NCBI GenBank assembly: GCA_035235625.1
Contig: CP141148.1
Coordinates: forward strand, 29,327,057 to 29,391,056
Length of the DNA stretch: 64,000 nt
Reading direction: 5' to 3'
Source of the DNA: Saururus chinensis
Lineage: Eukaryota; Streptophyta; Magnoliopsida; Piperales; Saururaceae
Shown: positions 22,406 through 33,440 of the stretch, one piece after another
Numbering within the stretch: the stretch's first letter is position 1
Layout of the letters: every line of letters begins with the position of its first letter
Translations under genes and position numbers: made by a program
The notes under the pieces: generated by a model
The model's input: the letters and a program-made list of their open reading frames with translations, nothing else
Database searches by the model: none
Told to the model about the DNA's origin: nothing

Positions 22406-24479
22406 TTTTTGAAAGAACGTTGCTATTTAAACCCCTATTTTATCCTTGTATTCCCGTTACTTATACACCTCGATTGTAAAATATAAAATTTCTCACTTAA
22501 ACCCCAATGTTACGAAATATACCAAATAGCGTTGTTTAAAATTTTTCGCTGTGTATACCCCACCCTTCCTCCTTCTAGGCTTCCTTCGGCTTCAACTCCG
22601 GTCTCCCTCGGCGTCACTGGCCAGCGGCTCTACCGAATCCCTCTTCATCTCCACCGGAACCAAATTGCTCCGTCAACGCCTCCATCTCAAGCTTTCCCTA
22701 TTTTGCCTCCACCTGAACCCTATTTTTTTGCACTGCTACCAGCGCCTCCTGCTCCAGATTTCCCGCTCTAGCACCTCCACTAGTGCCCCTGCTCCAGATT
22801 TCCCACTCTAGCACTCCACCAGTAACTCCAGATCCAGATTTTGCCCCTGCCATTAAAAAGGTTGGTTTTTTTTTATTTTCCCTTTGTGATTGAGATGCGT
22901 AGGTTTTTTTTTGGTAATTTCATGTTTGTCATCTGCTTTGGTGTCTTTGGTGTATGATTTTGTGTTTGCTTCAATTGATCGTGTCTTTGTTCCTAAACTG
23001 GAATCAGATGAGCAATTTGAGGATGAGAATGTGGGAAACAACATACTATCCCCATGTCAATCTGCTTGTTGTTAGCTCTGTTTTTATTTTCATTTCCCAT
23101 CAAATTTGTACAAGATTGCATAGACATCCACGATGCATGTAGCCACGGTTAAAAATGGAAGATATTGAAAAGTTTAATGGGATTGAAGCTATGTTGGAAT
23201 TGGGGCATAGCAGTTAATTTTTGCCAAATTTTACGTAAAATAACACCATGTGAGGAAGCAATCTATGAGTTATCATGTGTCGTGTTGAAGTCAAATTTTA
23301 CATTATTGTCATCTAAAACAAGACTAAGAGTGGAATTTGACCATCATTTTGTCTCTTTATGGGAGGGGACCACCCTGGACCTAACATTCACCGCCCTTGA
23401 TCACCTTTCACTTCATACACCAAATTAATAAATCTGGAAAAGCATCCCTAACATACAACTTGATGAAATGAGGGCAGAGAACATGAAGAAGAAGAAGACA
23501 ATTAACCAGCAGAACAAGAAACAAAACCAAATGACCTCATGAAGTATGAGATTAACTTGTTGAAACTAAAGTTGTTCAATATATATGTTAAATGTTTGAG
23601 TCTACTATTATGATGAAATGATATGAAAGAAAATGAAACAGCAAATATCTATATTTACAAGTATAGATTCTCCTTCCCAAAGTCATCCAGTCTCTACCTA
23701 ATTGGTAGTACTGAGAAAAACTGGCTCTAATCCTTGCTTCCTTTCTTTCACTCTCATAAATAATAGCCATGAGAGTTGTTCTCTCCCGGGCCCTACGTGA
23801 GAGCCATCGTCCATGAAATTATCTGAGGCATCCAAATTAGTTTTGTGGTGCCTATTGAACACATGAAGGAATAGGTCATGACTACCATGTCCTATTGGAT
23901 AAACCACCATCCCTGCTGGCCCTCTCTGAAGCTGCTGCTATTGATGGTAGTCTAGTGGCACACTCAATAATTGATGAGGAGAATCTCATATTGTTTATTT
24001 CTATATACATATTGTTTATTTTTGTTATCATTTGAATGACATAAAGGTTAGTAGCCATTTTGGAGATAGTGGTTTGAAAAAATCTCATTTGACCAAATCT
24101 CATTCTTACTACACTATTTATGTTGTGATTATTTTGAGTGTTCTAATTCTCTTTATATTTTATAATTATGTTAGCAGTGGTATTATGGGGTTTATGCATA
24201 TATTTGCACTAATTAAAAAGCTATTAAATAATATTGAGGTTAACCTTTGCTTTGATTCTCCATACACTAGATGCTAAGGACACACCCAATAGCATCATAT
24301 AGGAGGCGACGAGTTGAAGCAAAAGATAGAGTTGCTGAAGATGAATTAAAAGGAAATCCAAATACACAAGAACAAAGATAGGAAATTGATGAAGAAACTA
24401 CTTCCATTGAGACATTTAAATTTCATGTACTCAGACATTTTATACTATCATGAGTGCTTTTCAATGTTTGTATATTTTG

Positions 24480-24800
24480 AATGATAATCGTTGTGACTTT
24501 GGATAATTGTGTGTTGTTATAGGTTCTTTGTATAGGTTGAATTATAATCGTTGTGACTTTGGATAATTATGTTGAATAGGTTGAGTTTGTGATCATGTTC
24601 TTTGTATAGGTTTGTGATCAGGTTCTTTGAACTTGTTTGTGACCAGGTTCTTTGAGTTTGTGACCAAGTTCTTTAAAAATTTATGCTACCATGAACTTTA
24701 TTGTAAAAAAATTATTCCATGTGAAAACAGTGGACAAGAAAATTATGTTGAACAGGGTGAGTTTGTGATCAGGTTCTTTAAATAGGTTTGTGCCCATGTT
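24480..24800. repeat. Short tandem repeats with TTTGTGATCAGGTTCTTTG
   Basis: Variants of GTTTGTGA(T/C)CA(G/T)GTTCTTTG recur about six times at roughly 20-30-bp spacing near 24590-24680 and again near 24765. A separate unit, AATCGTTGTGACTTTGGATA, occurs twice (24487, 24547). All lie inside the MULE. Confidence 0.7.
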
Positions 24801-25021
24801 CTTTGTGAAATTAGGTCTCGTTGTCAATTGTCCCATTTGTTTAATGAAATTAGGTCTCTACATTAATACCTAATGATCTCGCCCTCATGGGGTGTTGTTG
24901 TTGGAGGATACCATTAAGAAATGGCAGCTTGCAAAGTAACAAAGAATCATATGATCAGGCATGCAGAGAGAGGTTGATTGCACTCAATAATACAATATAC
25001 ATCATTTTACATAATTATAAG

Positions 25022-25317
25022 TACCCCCCGCCATGAAGAAGATAGTAACATTTTACACTTACTGCCTTCAAGTTGGCGGGGGGTACCCCCACACGATTTA
25101 GCATGAATTGGCGGGTGGTTATCGGGCCCGTAAGTTTCTTCAAAAAATGATAAGGGGCACCCCCTGCCACGAAGAAGATAGTAACATTTTACAGTTATTG
25201 TCTTCAAGTCGGCGGGGGGAGGGGGGGTACCGCCCGCACGATTTAGCATGAATTGACGGGTGGTTATCGGCCCCATAACATTCTTCAAAAAATGGCGGGG
25301 GCACCCCCTGCCATTTG
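25022..25317. repeat. ~136-bp tandem duplication with palindromic GGGGTACCCC edges
   Basis: Two units of about 136 bp share GAAGAAGATAGTAACATTTT and CACGATTTAGCATGAATTG. A third partial unit ends the array. GC-rich edges of the form GGCGGGGGGTACC and CACCCCCTGCCA are close to self-complementary. Located inside the MULE. Confidence 0.8.
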
Positions 25318-26192
25318 ATTTTGTTTCTCATTATGCTAGTTAATTTTCTTCTTCTTCTTCATGTTCTATGGATGTGTAAAGACGTCATTGATGAACAAAT
25401 ACTACTATAAGGAAGAAATCTTACAAAAAATGTTCTAACTTTTTTGTAGCTGGAATTTTTTTAGCCACCACCTGAGCTTTTTAATCGTCGCCAGAGCTAC
25501 AGTACTGTACACCGGCGGATATAATACTCACAAATGGGCGGTGGCTACAGTGCTCATCGGCGGCTATAGTACTCACCGGCGGCCCTTGAGGAGGAGAAGA
25601 AAGTAAAAAATCATCTTTCTTTAGCTTAACTCATGGGGGGAAATCATGGGGGAAAAAGGGAAAGGTAAATGGGGGATAAAGGAGCGAGTTAGTGGGGGAC
25701 AAAGTGGGGTATAAAAATAAAATAAAAATCAAACTTTTTACTTTTGTTTGGGGGATACAGGAAAAAAATAGGGGTTTAAATAGCCAGCTTCTTTTTGAAA
25801 ACGCATGTAACTTACCTCTTTTTCTCTCGTTCGATGACTTCTCTTAGGTGAGTCTATGTATCACTTATTGAGGATAAGTTATACAAGGATAAATTGATAT
25901 GCATCCATGTAGTAGTTTACTATCATCGGTAATTTCTACGCAATTTCTATTGTATACATAACAAAGTAGTTGATGACCATTGAGAGTTTTCGTGATGCAG
26001 ATTTTGATTATTGTGATAGATACATGTATATGAATTTCTATTTGTGAAATTAGGTTAAGGTGAAGATGTATATGACAAAGTTTCATTTTATTTTTGCAAT
26101 GGGATATATTATTTGAAACTCAAGCTTAATGTTTGGTTAAATTAAATTAAGTATTTAAGTTGTAGATAAGTTTAAATATTGTTCCTATTATA

Positions 26193-26880
26193 CCTTCTGG
26201 AATGGCACTCATGGTGGGTGCCCCCCCTCTAACAAATTACAAAGTTTTATATGGTGGCCACCCATTGTGAGAGCAGAGGGCTTGTATGGGAACTGCAGGA
26301 AACCTTTTGGAATGGCTCTCACAATAGGCACTCTTGACAGATTATAAAGTTTCATACGGTAGGTGCCCACCGAGAGAGCAGAGACCTGTATGGCAGCCCC
26401 CGGAAACTTTCTGGAATGGCTCTCAAGCTGGATGCCCCCTAACATATTGTAAAGTTTCATACGGTGGCCGCCTACCATGAGAGCATAGGGTTTGTATGGG
26501 AGCTCCTGGAAACCTTCTAGAACGGCTCTCACAATGGGCGCCCCCAAACAGATTACAAAGTTTCGTACTGTAGCCACCCACCACGAGAGGAGAGGGCCTG
26601 AATGGGATCCCCAATAAACCTTCTGGAATGGCTATCACAATGGGCACCCTCCGATAGAGTATAAAGTTTCATACGGTAGCTGCCCACCGAGAGAGAAAGG
26701 GCCTGCATGGGAGCCCTGAGAAACCTTCTGGAATGACTCTCATGGTGAGCGCCCACCAAGATAGCAAATTGCCTATATGGGAGCCCCTGTAAACCTTTTG
26801 GAATGACTCTCATGGTGGGCGCCCCCCAATAGAATATACTATTTCATATGGTGGGCGCCCACCGTGAGAGCGTTGGGATT
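26193..26880. repeat. ~106-bp satellite-like tandem array, about six units
   Basis: CCTTCTGGAATGGCTCTCAC or a close variant starts at 26193, 26303, 26407, 26513, 26619, 26724 and 26794, giving spacings near 110, 104, 106, 106, 105 and 70. The last unit is truncated. Each unit contains CAAAGTTTCATACGGT and a GGTGGGCGCCCACC-type palindrome. Long minus-strand frames across it are by-products, since the period is not a multiple of three. Confidence 0.85.
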
Positions 26881-28559
26881 GTATTGAATTGTATAATTCA
26901 TACTTACACCCAAAAGTGAATTTTTATTCAAATACATTAGTGTAGAGGGGGGGGTATACTAACTATCATATTAGGTGTATAGGCTTTAAACGGGGGGAAA
27001 TTAGAATGAAGAACTGGAATGTATGACCAAAAACAGGGGCAAATATTCCAAATTAAAGACCCATGCTAACGTAATTTTACATGGTGCAAGAGTATTACCC
27101 GGCATCCCTTTAGTCACTCTACAGTCTACATCATGGGAAATGCAGGTAGATTCCATGTCATAGACTTGTAATGATTAAAGAGGCAAATATTGTGGCCCTC
27201 TGAGAAGCCAACTATTTTTTTAGAGGCAAACATTCCAGGTTAAAGACGTCATGCAACCCATGTTAGGGCAATTTTATACGAGTATGACCTCACATCCCTC
27301 AAAGATTTACAACAAATATTGTGGGCCTTTGAGAAGGAATTGAACTGCTATGGTAGAAGCTGAATATTTTCAAGTTCCATTTCTTTTAATCAGAGTTTTG
27401 TTTAAACCGTCAAACCCGTCTGTCATATTTAAATATTTTAAGAACACTAAAATAGATCTGTAGGATAGGTTGAGAAAAATGAGAGAAGCGCTATTGAGTA
27501 ATACCTATAAAGAGGAAAGGTGCACTAGAGTTGGGGCTTAGGTGCATACTAAGGGTGAAATGATAACTATTATTTAAGTAGTAATTCTAATTTTGATAAA
27601 TTATAAAAATAATATAAATAAACATATGTAAGTGGTAATTTATGGTAACCAAGAAGCCCACTCATTAAGTTTTGCTTATTCTCTTAAAAATAGATATCAG
27701 GGACTTTGTCTCTTTTGTCTTTTTACTCTCTCTCCTTCTTATAAGGCACCATAATATGGGGCCCTATCTTTTGGCGAGACCTTAGGCAATTACCTAATTG
27801 GCCTAAGCCTTGAGCCAACCCCAACAATCGTTTAGAGGTCCAATGGGGCTTAGAAGAATAGATATGTGGGGTGTGTAGAAAAAGAAAGAGGTCCAATGGG
27901 GCTTAGAAGGTTTGATCAAGGAGGCCCACATCTTGCATGTTTTCAATGGGAATATCTATTGTGCACAGTTTAATGCTCTAAAACTTGGTTTAATGCTCCT
28001 TGTCCAACTTCTTTGGAGTAGTTCTAAGGAAAGATATCTCTTTGCTTTAAACAACTTGGCCTCATTCTCATGAGTTTTATCTTCCTTCTTATCCTTTTAA
28101 TATACACACATATTATTTAGGGCCTTATTTATATGCTCCTAATGCACACCTATAGGAGGGAAGCCAATTTATTAACTTTTTATTTCGTCAACTAATTACT
28201 ATGAGATAGCTTACACAAAATAGAACAATTAATATAGGACAAGTATTTTTTTCAAATCTAAACAAATATAGAAAAAAAGGAGTAGCAACTATTTTATAAT
28301 ATATCCATCTTATATTAATAACTGCATTTGGAAAAATAGTAGTTTTTATTGAAGAGTGAAAAACCTATGTCTAAGAAAGGGAAAATAAGCTTGTCATACT
28401 CTTTTTTAAGTACCTAATCACTTAAATTGAACAAAATTAAGCCATTAATATGGAATAAATTACTTTTTTGCCAAATAGAACTATTAATTTGAGATGGAAT
28501 GAGTACTTCAACTTTAAATCACAGTTAATTAAGTTTGTCAATTTAATTGTGTATACTTT
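26881..28559. other. Non-coding stretch with weak duplications
   Basis: Two imperfect copies of a block containing GGCAAA(T/C)ATTCCA, ATGCTAACG/ATGTTAGGG and AAATATTGTGG lie near 27030-27200 and 27225-27330. GAGGTCCAATGGGGCTTAGA occurs twice near 27835 and 27889. No gene recognised. Confidence 0.4.
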
Positions 28560-29660
28560 TGTGCCACCGACCTCTCACGGGGAAGGGATGTGGGGGAGAC
28601 CTCCTCCCTCCCAGTTAGGAAGTTGTGTGGCTCTATTTCGAAGTCTCGGCTTCCCTCTAAAATCAAAATATGGGCTTGGTGCATCAGAAAAGACATCCTC
28701 ACAACATTCTTGAACTTGGCCAAGCGGTGCAATGTGTCTCATGCCCATTTTGTGACTGGAAGTTTGAATCGACTATCCACGCATTGTGGTTATGTGGGGA
28801 GCTGTAGGTGTTACGTAATTAGCTACCTTGGTTCCATGTGGTGGTTGAGGCACCAAATATTAGGCCGGATGATGCACTCTCCCTTGCTTTGGGCACTTCC
28901 TCCAGGGTTGAGTGGCGCTAGTTCTTGTTGTTGGCGTGGTTCGTTTGGTTCCATAGGAACTTGTTCTTGGCAGGCTTCCCCTGTTGGAGATGAATCGCCT
29001 CCCTCTAATGGCTGATGATTACTTGTCAAACATCTCGGTGGATATATAGTTGCTACTCGGCCATTGGCACTTCGCCTCACGTCAAGGATTGGTCCTCGCT
29101 AGGCCTGATTTTCTTAAGTGTAATTTTGATGGAGCAGTGTTCTCCAATCTGGTGAATACTAGGGCTGGGCTGGGCTGCCATGGAATATCCAAGGGGGTGT
29201 GGCATGCACTTCTATCCCTATGCTTGGTCTGGCCTCGGCACTAGAGGTAGAAACCTGGGCAGCCTGCCAAGCTATATCTCTATGCGCGGAGTTGGGTCTT
29301 AGGCGAGTGGAATTTAAAGGGGATTGCATGGATGTTATTGGCAGCTTCTCTGAGTAGCATCGGGTGGATTGTGTCTCCTTCTCCCGGAGATCACCACCGC
29401 CTTCTCTCTTCTAGAGGAGATGGAGGAGGTCTCCTTCACTAATCTTTGAAGGGGAGGCAATGGGGTGGTACACTGTCTAGCGCATCAGGCTCATTTTATA
29501 GTGGATAAGAAGGATTGGTGAGGGGCCCTAGGGTCGGGCTGGAGTGCCAAGTTGGTGGCGATTGTTGTTGGGGTGTGCGTTAGTTGTCCGTTTTGTTTTT
29601 GCCTCTGTGTGTTCTATTTTCTGTTCGATTTCAGGATGAGTCCTTGGTAAAAAAAAAAAA
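28560..29660 (+). pseudogene. LINE 3' fragment with poly(A) tail
   Basis: The first frame (28590-29015) reads as the RT zinc-binding domain, with SKSRLPSKIKIWAWCIRKDI then LTTFLNLAKRCNVSHAHF. From 29092 an RNase H-type domain follows (FLKCNFDGAVFSNLVNTRAG, then after a frameshift ETWAACQAISLCAELGLRRV and EFKGDC). The invariant N-F-D-G is kept, but frameshifts and stops make the copy dead. It ends with 12 A residues at 29649-29660, a LINE-style tail. This tail is the insertion point of the foldback element that follows directly. Confidence 0.7.
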
Positions 29661-32304
29661 GGTTCTTCCCAATAAGGACAAGCAACCCAATTAATTTACC
29701 AATAGGTCCACAATCAAATTATATTGTGTACCATTGTCCGCTTGCGATAAATTCTCTTGTGAAGACAATAGTGACCAGTAAGATAGCCCAAGGACCTCCT
29801 ATAACCCCCAGACCGATCATAAAATAATTCCCTCTCTTTAAAAATATAAAAGAAAGAAGTTTATACACCAATATCTACCATAAAAGGCCTAAGCTATAAT
29901 AAATGAGAACTTATACGACTCAGTCTCTCGCTAAGACTAATTGGTTATCCATATTTTACTATTATTGCAAGCCGACAATAGTAAAATTATAATATTATGT
30001 ATAATATAATTTTGTTGTAGACCTATTGGTAAATATGGATGACCTTTAAGTTTTAAAAGGAATTATCTAAAAGAAGCAAGAACTGTCGTCAGAAAGAAAA
30101 GGCAGAAGTCTTTAATTTGATTGATAAAGAAGCATGGTGGAGTGACAAATCTGAAAACAACCAGAAACTATATCCGAGTCCTGAAGGTATTCAGGACTAC
30201 CCAAGGAGAGGAAGGCAAATTTCCACTTGCCAGACAAGAGAGGAGAAGAATATCATCTATATAAAATAATCTTAGTACATAAACCTCAGTCAATACGCTA
30301 GTACAAGATAAATAATTGAACTTCCATGCTATAAAAAAAATTAGGATAATTCCTACTAAAACCTAGAGGTCATCTATATTTACCAGTAGGTCTACAACAA
30401 AATTATATTATATATAATAATATAATTTTACTATTGTCTGCTTATAACTGTAAGGTCCTTAATTTTTTTACGATTTTCTATGATTTTCCTACTATTTTTC
30501 TGGTCATTTTCAGCGGGAAAATGTGACGCTTTGGCATATTCGTATTTATGTATACATACCCTATATTTATACCCGTAGAGTCGGGTGTGGGGCTTAGTCG
30601 CAGGCCGCGGGCCTCGCTACGCACTTACGGCGCAAATTTTGGAGCTACAACGCGTAACCGGTGGGTAAACGCGTGTTAAGGATGTAGATGTAAAAATTGA
30701 AAAGAATGAATAGTGAAATTACAGCTTTTTAAGCTAGAGTCCAATAAGTTTTCCAGAAACTTACAGAAGGAAAAAAGATGTTCTGAGAGGAGAAGAGAAA
30801 ACCCGAGCCCATTTCTGGTCGCTCCGTTCTCCCTCTTCTGACATTGGATTCCAACGGTTCTTGTCAGAATCTGCTTTGCCTCACAGCCATGAGTCCGTAG
30901 GTACCGGCTATGACTGCCGCCACGGCCTCTTCACTCTTCCATAAGGTACCAAACTTTTCTTCGGGTTTTTCTCTCCTTCAATCCCGTTTTTGAACTGTAG
31001 GTATACAATTTTGACATCGTTTATGGCTGCCCTCAACTAGACTTATGTTTAGTTGGCCGCTAGGAACCCATAGGTGCCGGCTAGAGCCTCCGCCATTCTT
31101 TCTTCGCTCCATGGTGAGCTACTGGCACTTTGGTCGGGTTTTGTTTTTATTTCCATCTCACTGTCCGTGGGATTTTTTGGACGCCGGTGTGTTTCCGGTT
31201 ATCGTCCGGCCACCAGCCTACCTCGACCCAGTGTTAGTAGGGGTTTGACGTCCCCACCTCGCCCTTATTGCCTTGCTCCGCCTGATTAGATGTTTTGGAT
31301 GCATCTTGGGTCGTTGTCATCGGCGAGTTGTGGGCCATTTGGCCATTATGGGCTCTGCCCCGGCTCAGCGACAGTGAGGGTCAGCCCCACTTGGCCCGAT
31401 TATTCTTCCGCTCGGAATGGGCCGCTTGTCATTGCCCTATACCATGCGAGATGCACAGTCGCCCGCACCATGGGTATTGGTTGTGGGTGGCGATCGGCGA
31501 TGTCGCCGCTTTGATTGGTCACAGCTAGGGCCTTAGCCCTGTTAGTTTCTTTTGTGGGCCTTGGTTTGCCTCTTATCGGCCCTCTCCCCCGCCCCTTTAG
31601 GTCGCGTGTGCATGTGGCCACGCGTGTGCTTTTGGGTTTAGGCGCCGCATTTGCGCTGCCTGACCATCGGTTGGCTTTGCCACCGAGTAGAGTTGACACA
31701 TAACCCTCCTCCACCTCTCCTTTGTCCTCGAGCATTGCCCCACGCTCTCTGCCCTTATGTGGGCCTTTGTTGACCGAAATCGTCGCCGTTGGGTGTTGTC
31801 CACAGCCGATTTTGATGTCTTGTGGCCGGCTGAGCACGTCTTAGCCACCGGACCATCTTTAGTGAGTACACCATCGACTTCTGGTCGCACCGCCACATAC
31901 GTTGGCTCGACATTTCTCTCGGCCGCCCTAGTGTGCCGCTGTGGATCGCGGGTTTTGTCGCATTCACTTCTGACACCCTATTTGGTCGTGATAGTTCCGG
32001 CGCTTCCTAAAATCCTCGGGACAGCAGCTCTCTCAGCCAGGCAACGGTTTTGACCGCCAACTCCACCGCCGACGCCGCCACCGTCGTGTGCTCGCCATCA
32101 AATGTCATGATTACGAGGTAGGGGAGCTTTGAACTCGTAATTTCATGATAGCATACTTTGAATGAGTAGCAGCATGCTAGGATTGTATGATTCCATGCTT
32201 TGGATGTTAAGTAACGATCTGATTGCATGATGTACATGTAAGCATGATTATATGGTATGTTGAAATGCATATGACATGCATGTTGGTTGTAAGTATGTTG
32301 GATG

Positions 32305-32435
32305 TAAGTATGTGCTAGTGATGGCTAGCGTGTATGTTTAACGTATGTATGCATGTGCTAGTGATGGCTAGCGTGTATGTTTGATGTATATATAAATGTG
32401 TATGTATGCACTAGTGATGGCTAGTGAGCATGTTT
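32305..32435. repeat. GCTAGTGATGGCTAG array in LTR copy 2
   Basis: Three units, homologous to the four-unit array at 7965-8140. Confidence 0.7.
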
Positions 32436-33194
32436 GTAAGCTACGTATGTATGACCGTATGTGTATGTTATACGTATGTGTGATAGACATATGTATGTAT
32501 GATGGCTATTGCCTATGCTATGGATGTGTGTAAGTGTATGTGGGTAGAGGTATGGGCGGTGGACAGTAAGAGGTGACAGAGGTTTTGTCTGGATTTGGAT
32601 ATGGATGTGTAAGCGTATGACGGATGACAGAGGATATGAGTATGACGGGCAAGGATTAGAATGGATCGGTTTGGGTTGGATTGTATGTTGGGCGATTGTC
32701 AGACAGTAAGAGTGTGCATAATTGTACAAGCATAACGTACAGATTATGAAGTGAAAAGTAGGTATAATAAGTGAGATATAAGTAAGAGGGCGACAACTGG
32801 GTTGGTTCTGAGGAGCTTTATTTGATGAGGTCAGTGTAAGATGATTTGGCTATAAGGTAGATGACAGAGTTTGTAAGACTGTAAGGAATTTGATGTATGA
32901 TGAGTTTTGTCCATGATGTGGACGGGTAAGTGAAGTCTACTGCCTTGACGAACTAGGGTTTCGATCGGGCTCAGCTTCGGTTTGATCAGTCGAGGACTGT
33001 GAGTTTGTGTGGCATAATTGCACCACATAATATACTTAATTCAAACTTGAATTATAAGCACAACTAATGATAGCGTTGTGAGTTTGAGACCTGAGGGTTC
33101 GATGGATTAAGTTCCGTGTTTGAGCTGGCCGCTAATGAGTCGGACGAGCATTTCTCATGTCTTGCCATGGTGTTAATCCTACGGGATGTTGTAT

Positions 33195-33440
33195 GTGTGC
33201 TGTATAGAGCACCAAACGTCTGATGCTCTGCTGAGAGTGACATATGTTTCTAATTTGGTCTGCGTGTTGTATAAACCCAGACGTTTGATGCTCTATTGAG
33301 AGTGATGTACGTTTCTGACTTTGTCTGTGTGTTGTATGAAGCTCAGACGTCTGATGCTCTGTTGAGAGCGAAGTATGTTTTTGATTTGGTCTGTGTGTTG
33401 TGTAAGCCCAAACGTTTGATGCTCTGTTGAGAGCGTTGTA
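33195..33440. repeat. ~65-bp tandem array in LTR copy 2
   Basis: Four units sharing GATGCTCT(G/A)(C/T)TGAGAG(C/T)G, homologous to 8890-9125. Confidence 0.75.

Larger units (their letters stand above)
22415..25791. mobile_element. MULE-type element, 3.4 kb, with exact 9-bp target duplication
   Basis: The left end is GAACGTTGCTATTTAAACCC and the right end, reverse-complemented, is GAAGCTGGCTATTTAAACCC. Both continue into a pyrimidine-rich CTATTTT...TGTAT(C/T)CCC block. TTTTTGAAA stands directly outside both ends (22406-22414 and 25792-25800), an exact 9-bp duplication typical of Mutator-like elements. The ends are homologous to those of 10814-11234. The interior has a proline-rich frame at 22532-22811, AT-rich sequence and two tandem arrays, but no recognisable MURA transposase. 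It is therefore probably non-autonomous; captured host sequence (Pack-MULE) is possible but unproven. Confidence 0.8.

Noticed and set aside
26209..26813. Repetitive minus-strand frames over the 106-bp array
   Set aside because: The unit length is not a multiple of three, so each frame covers the repeat differently. These are by-products.
24560..26880. CRISPR-like regularly spaced repeats
   Set aside because: This is a plant nuclear sequence, and the units are contiguous tandem repeats without unique spacers.
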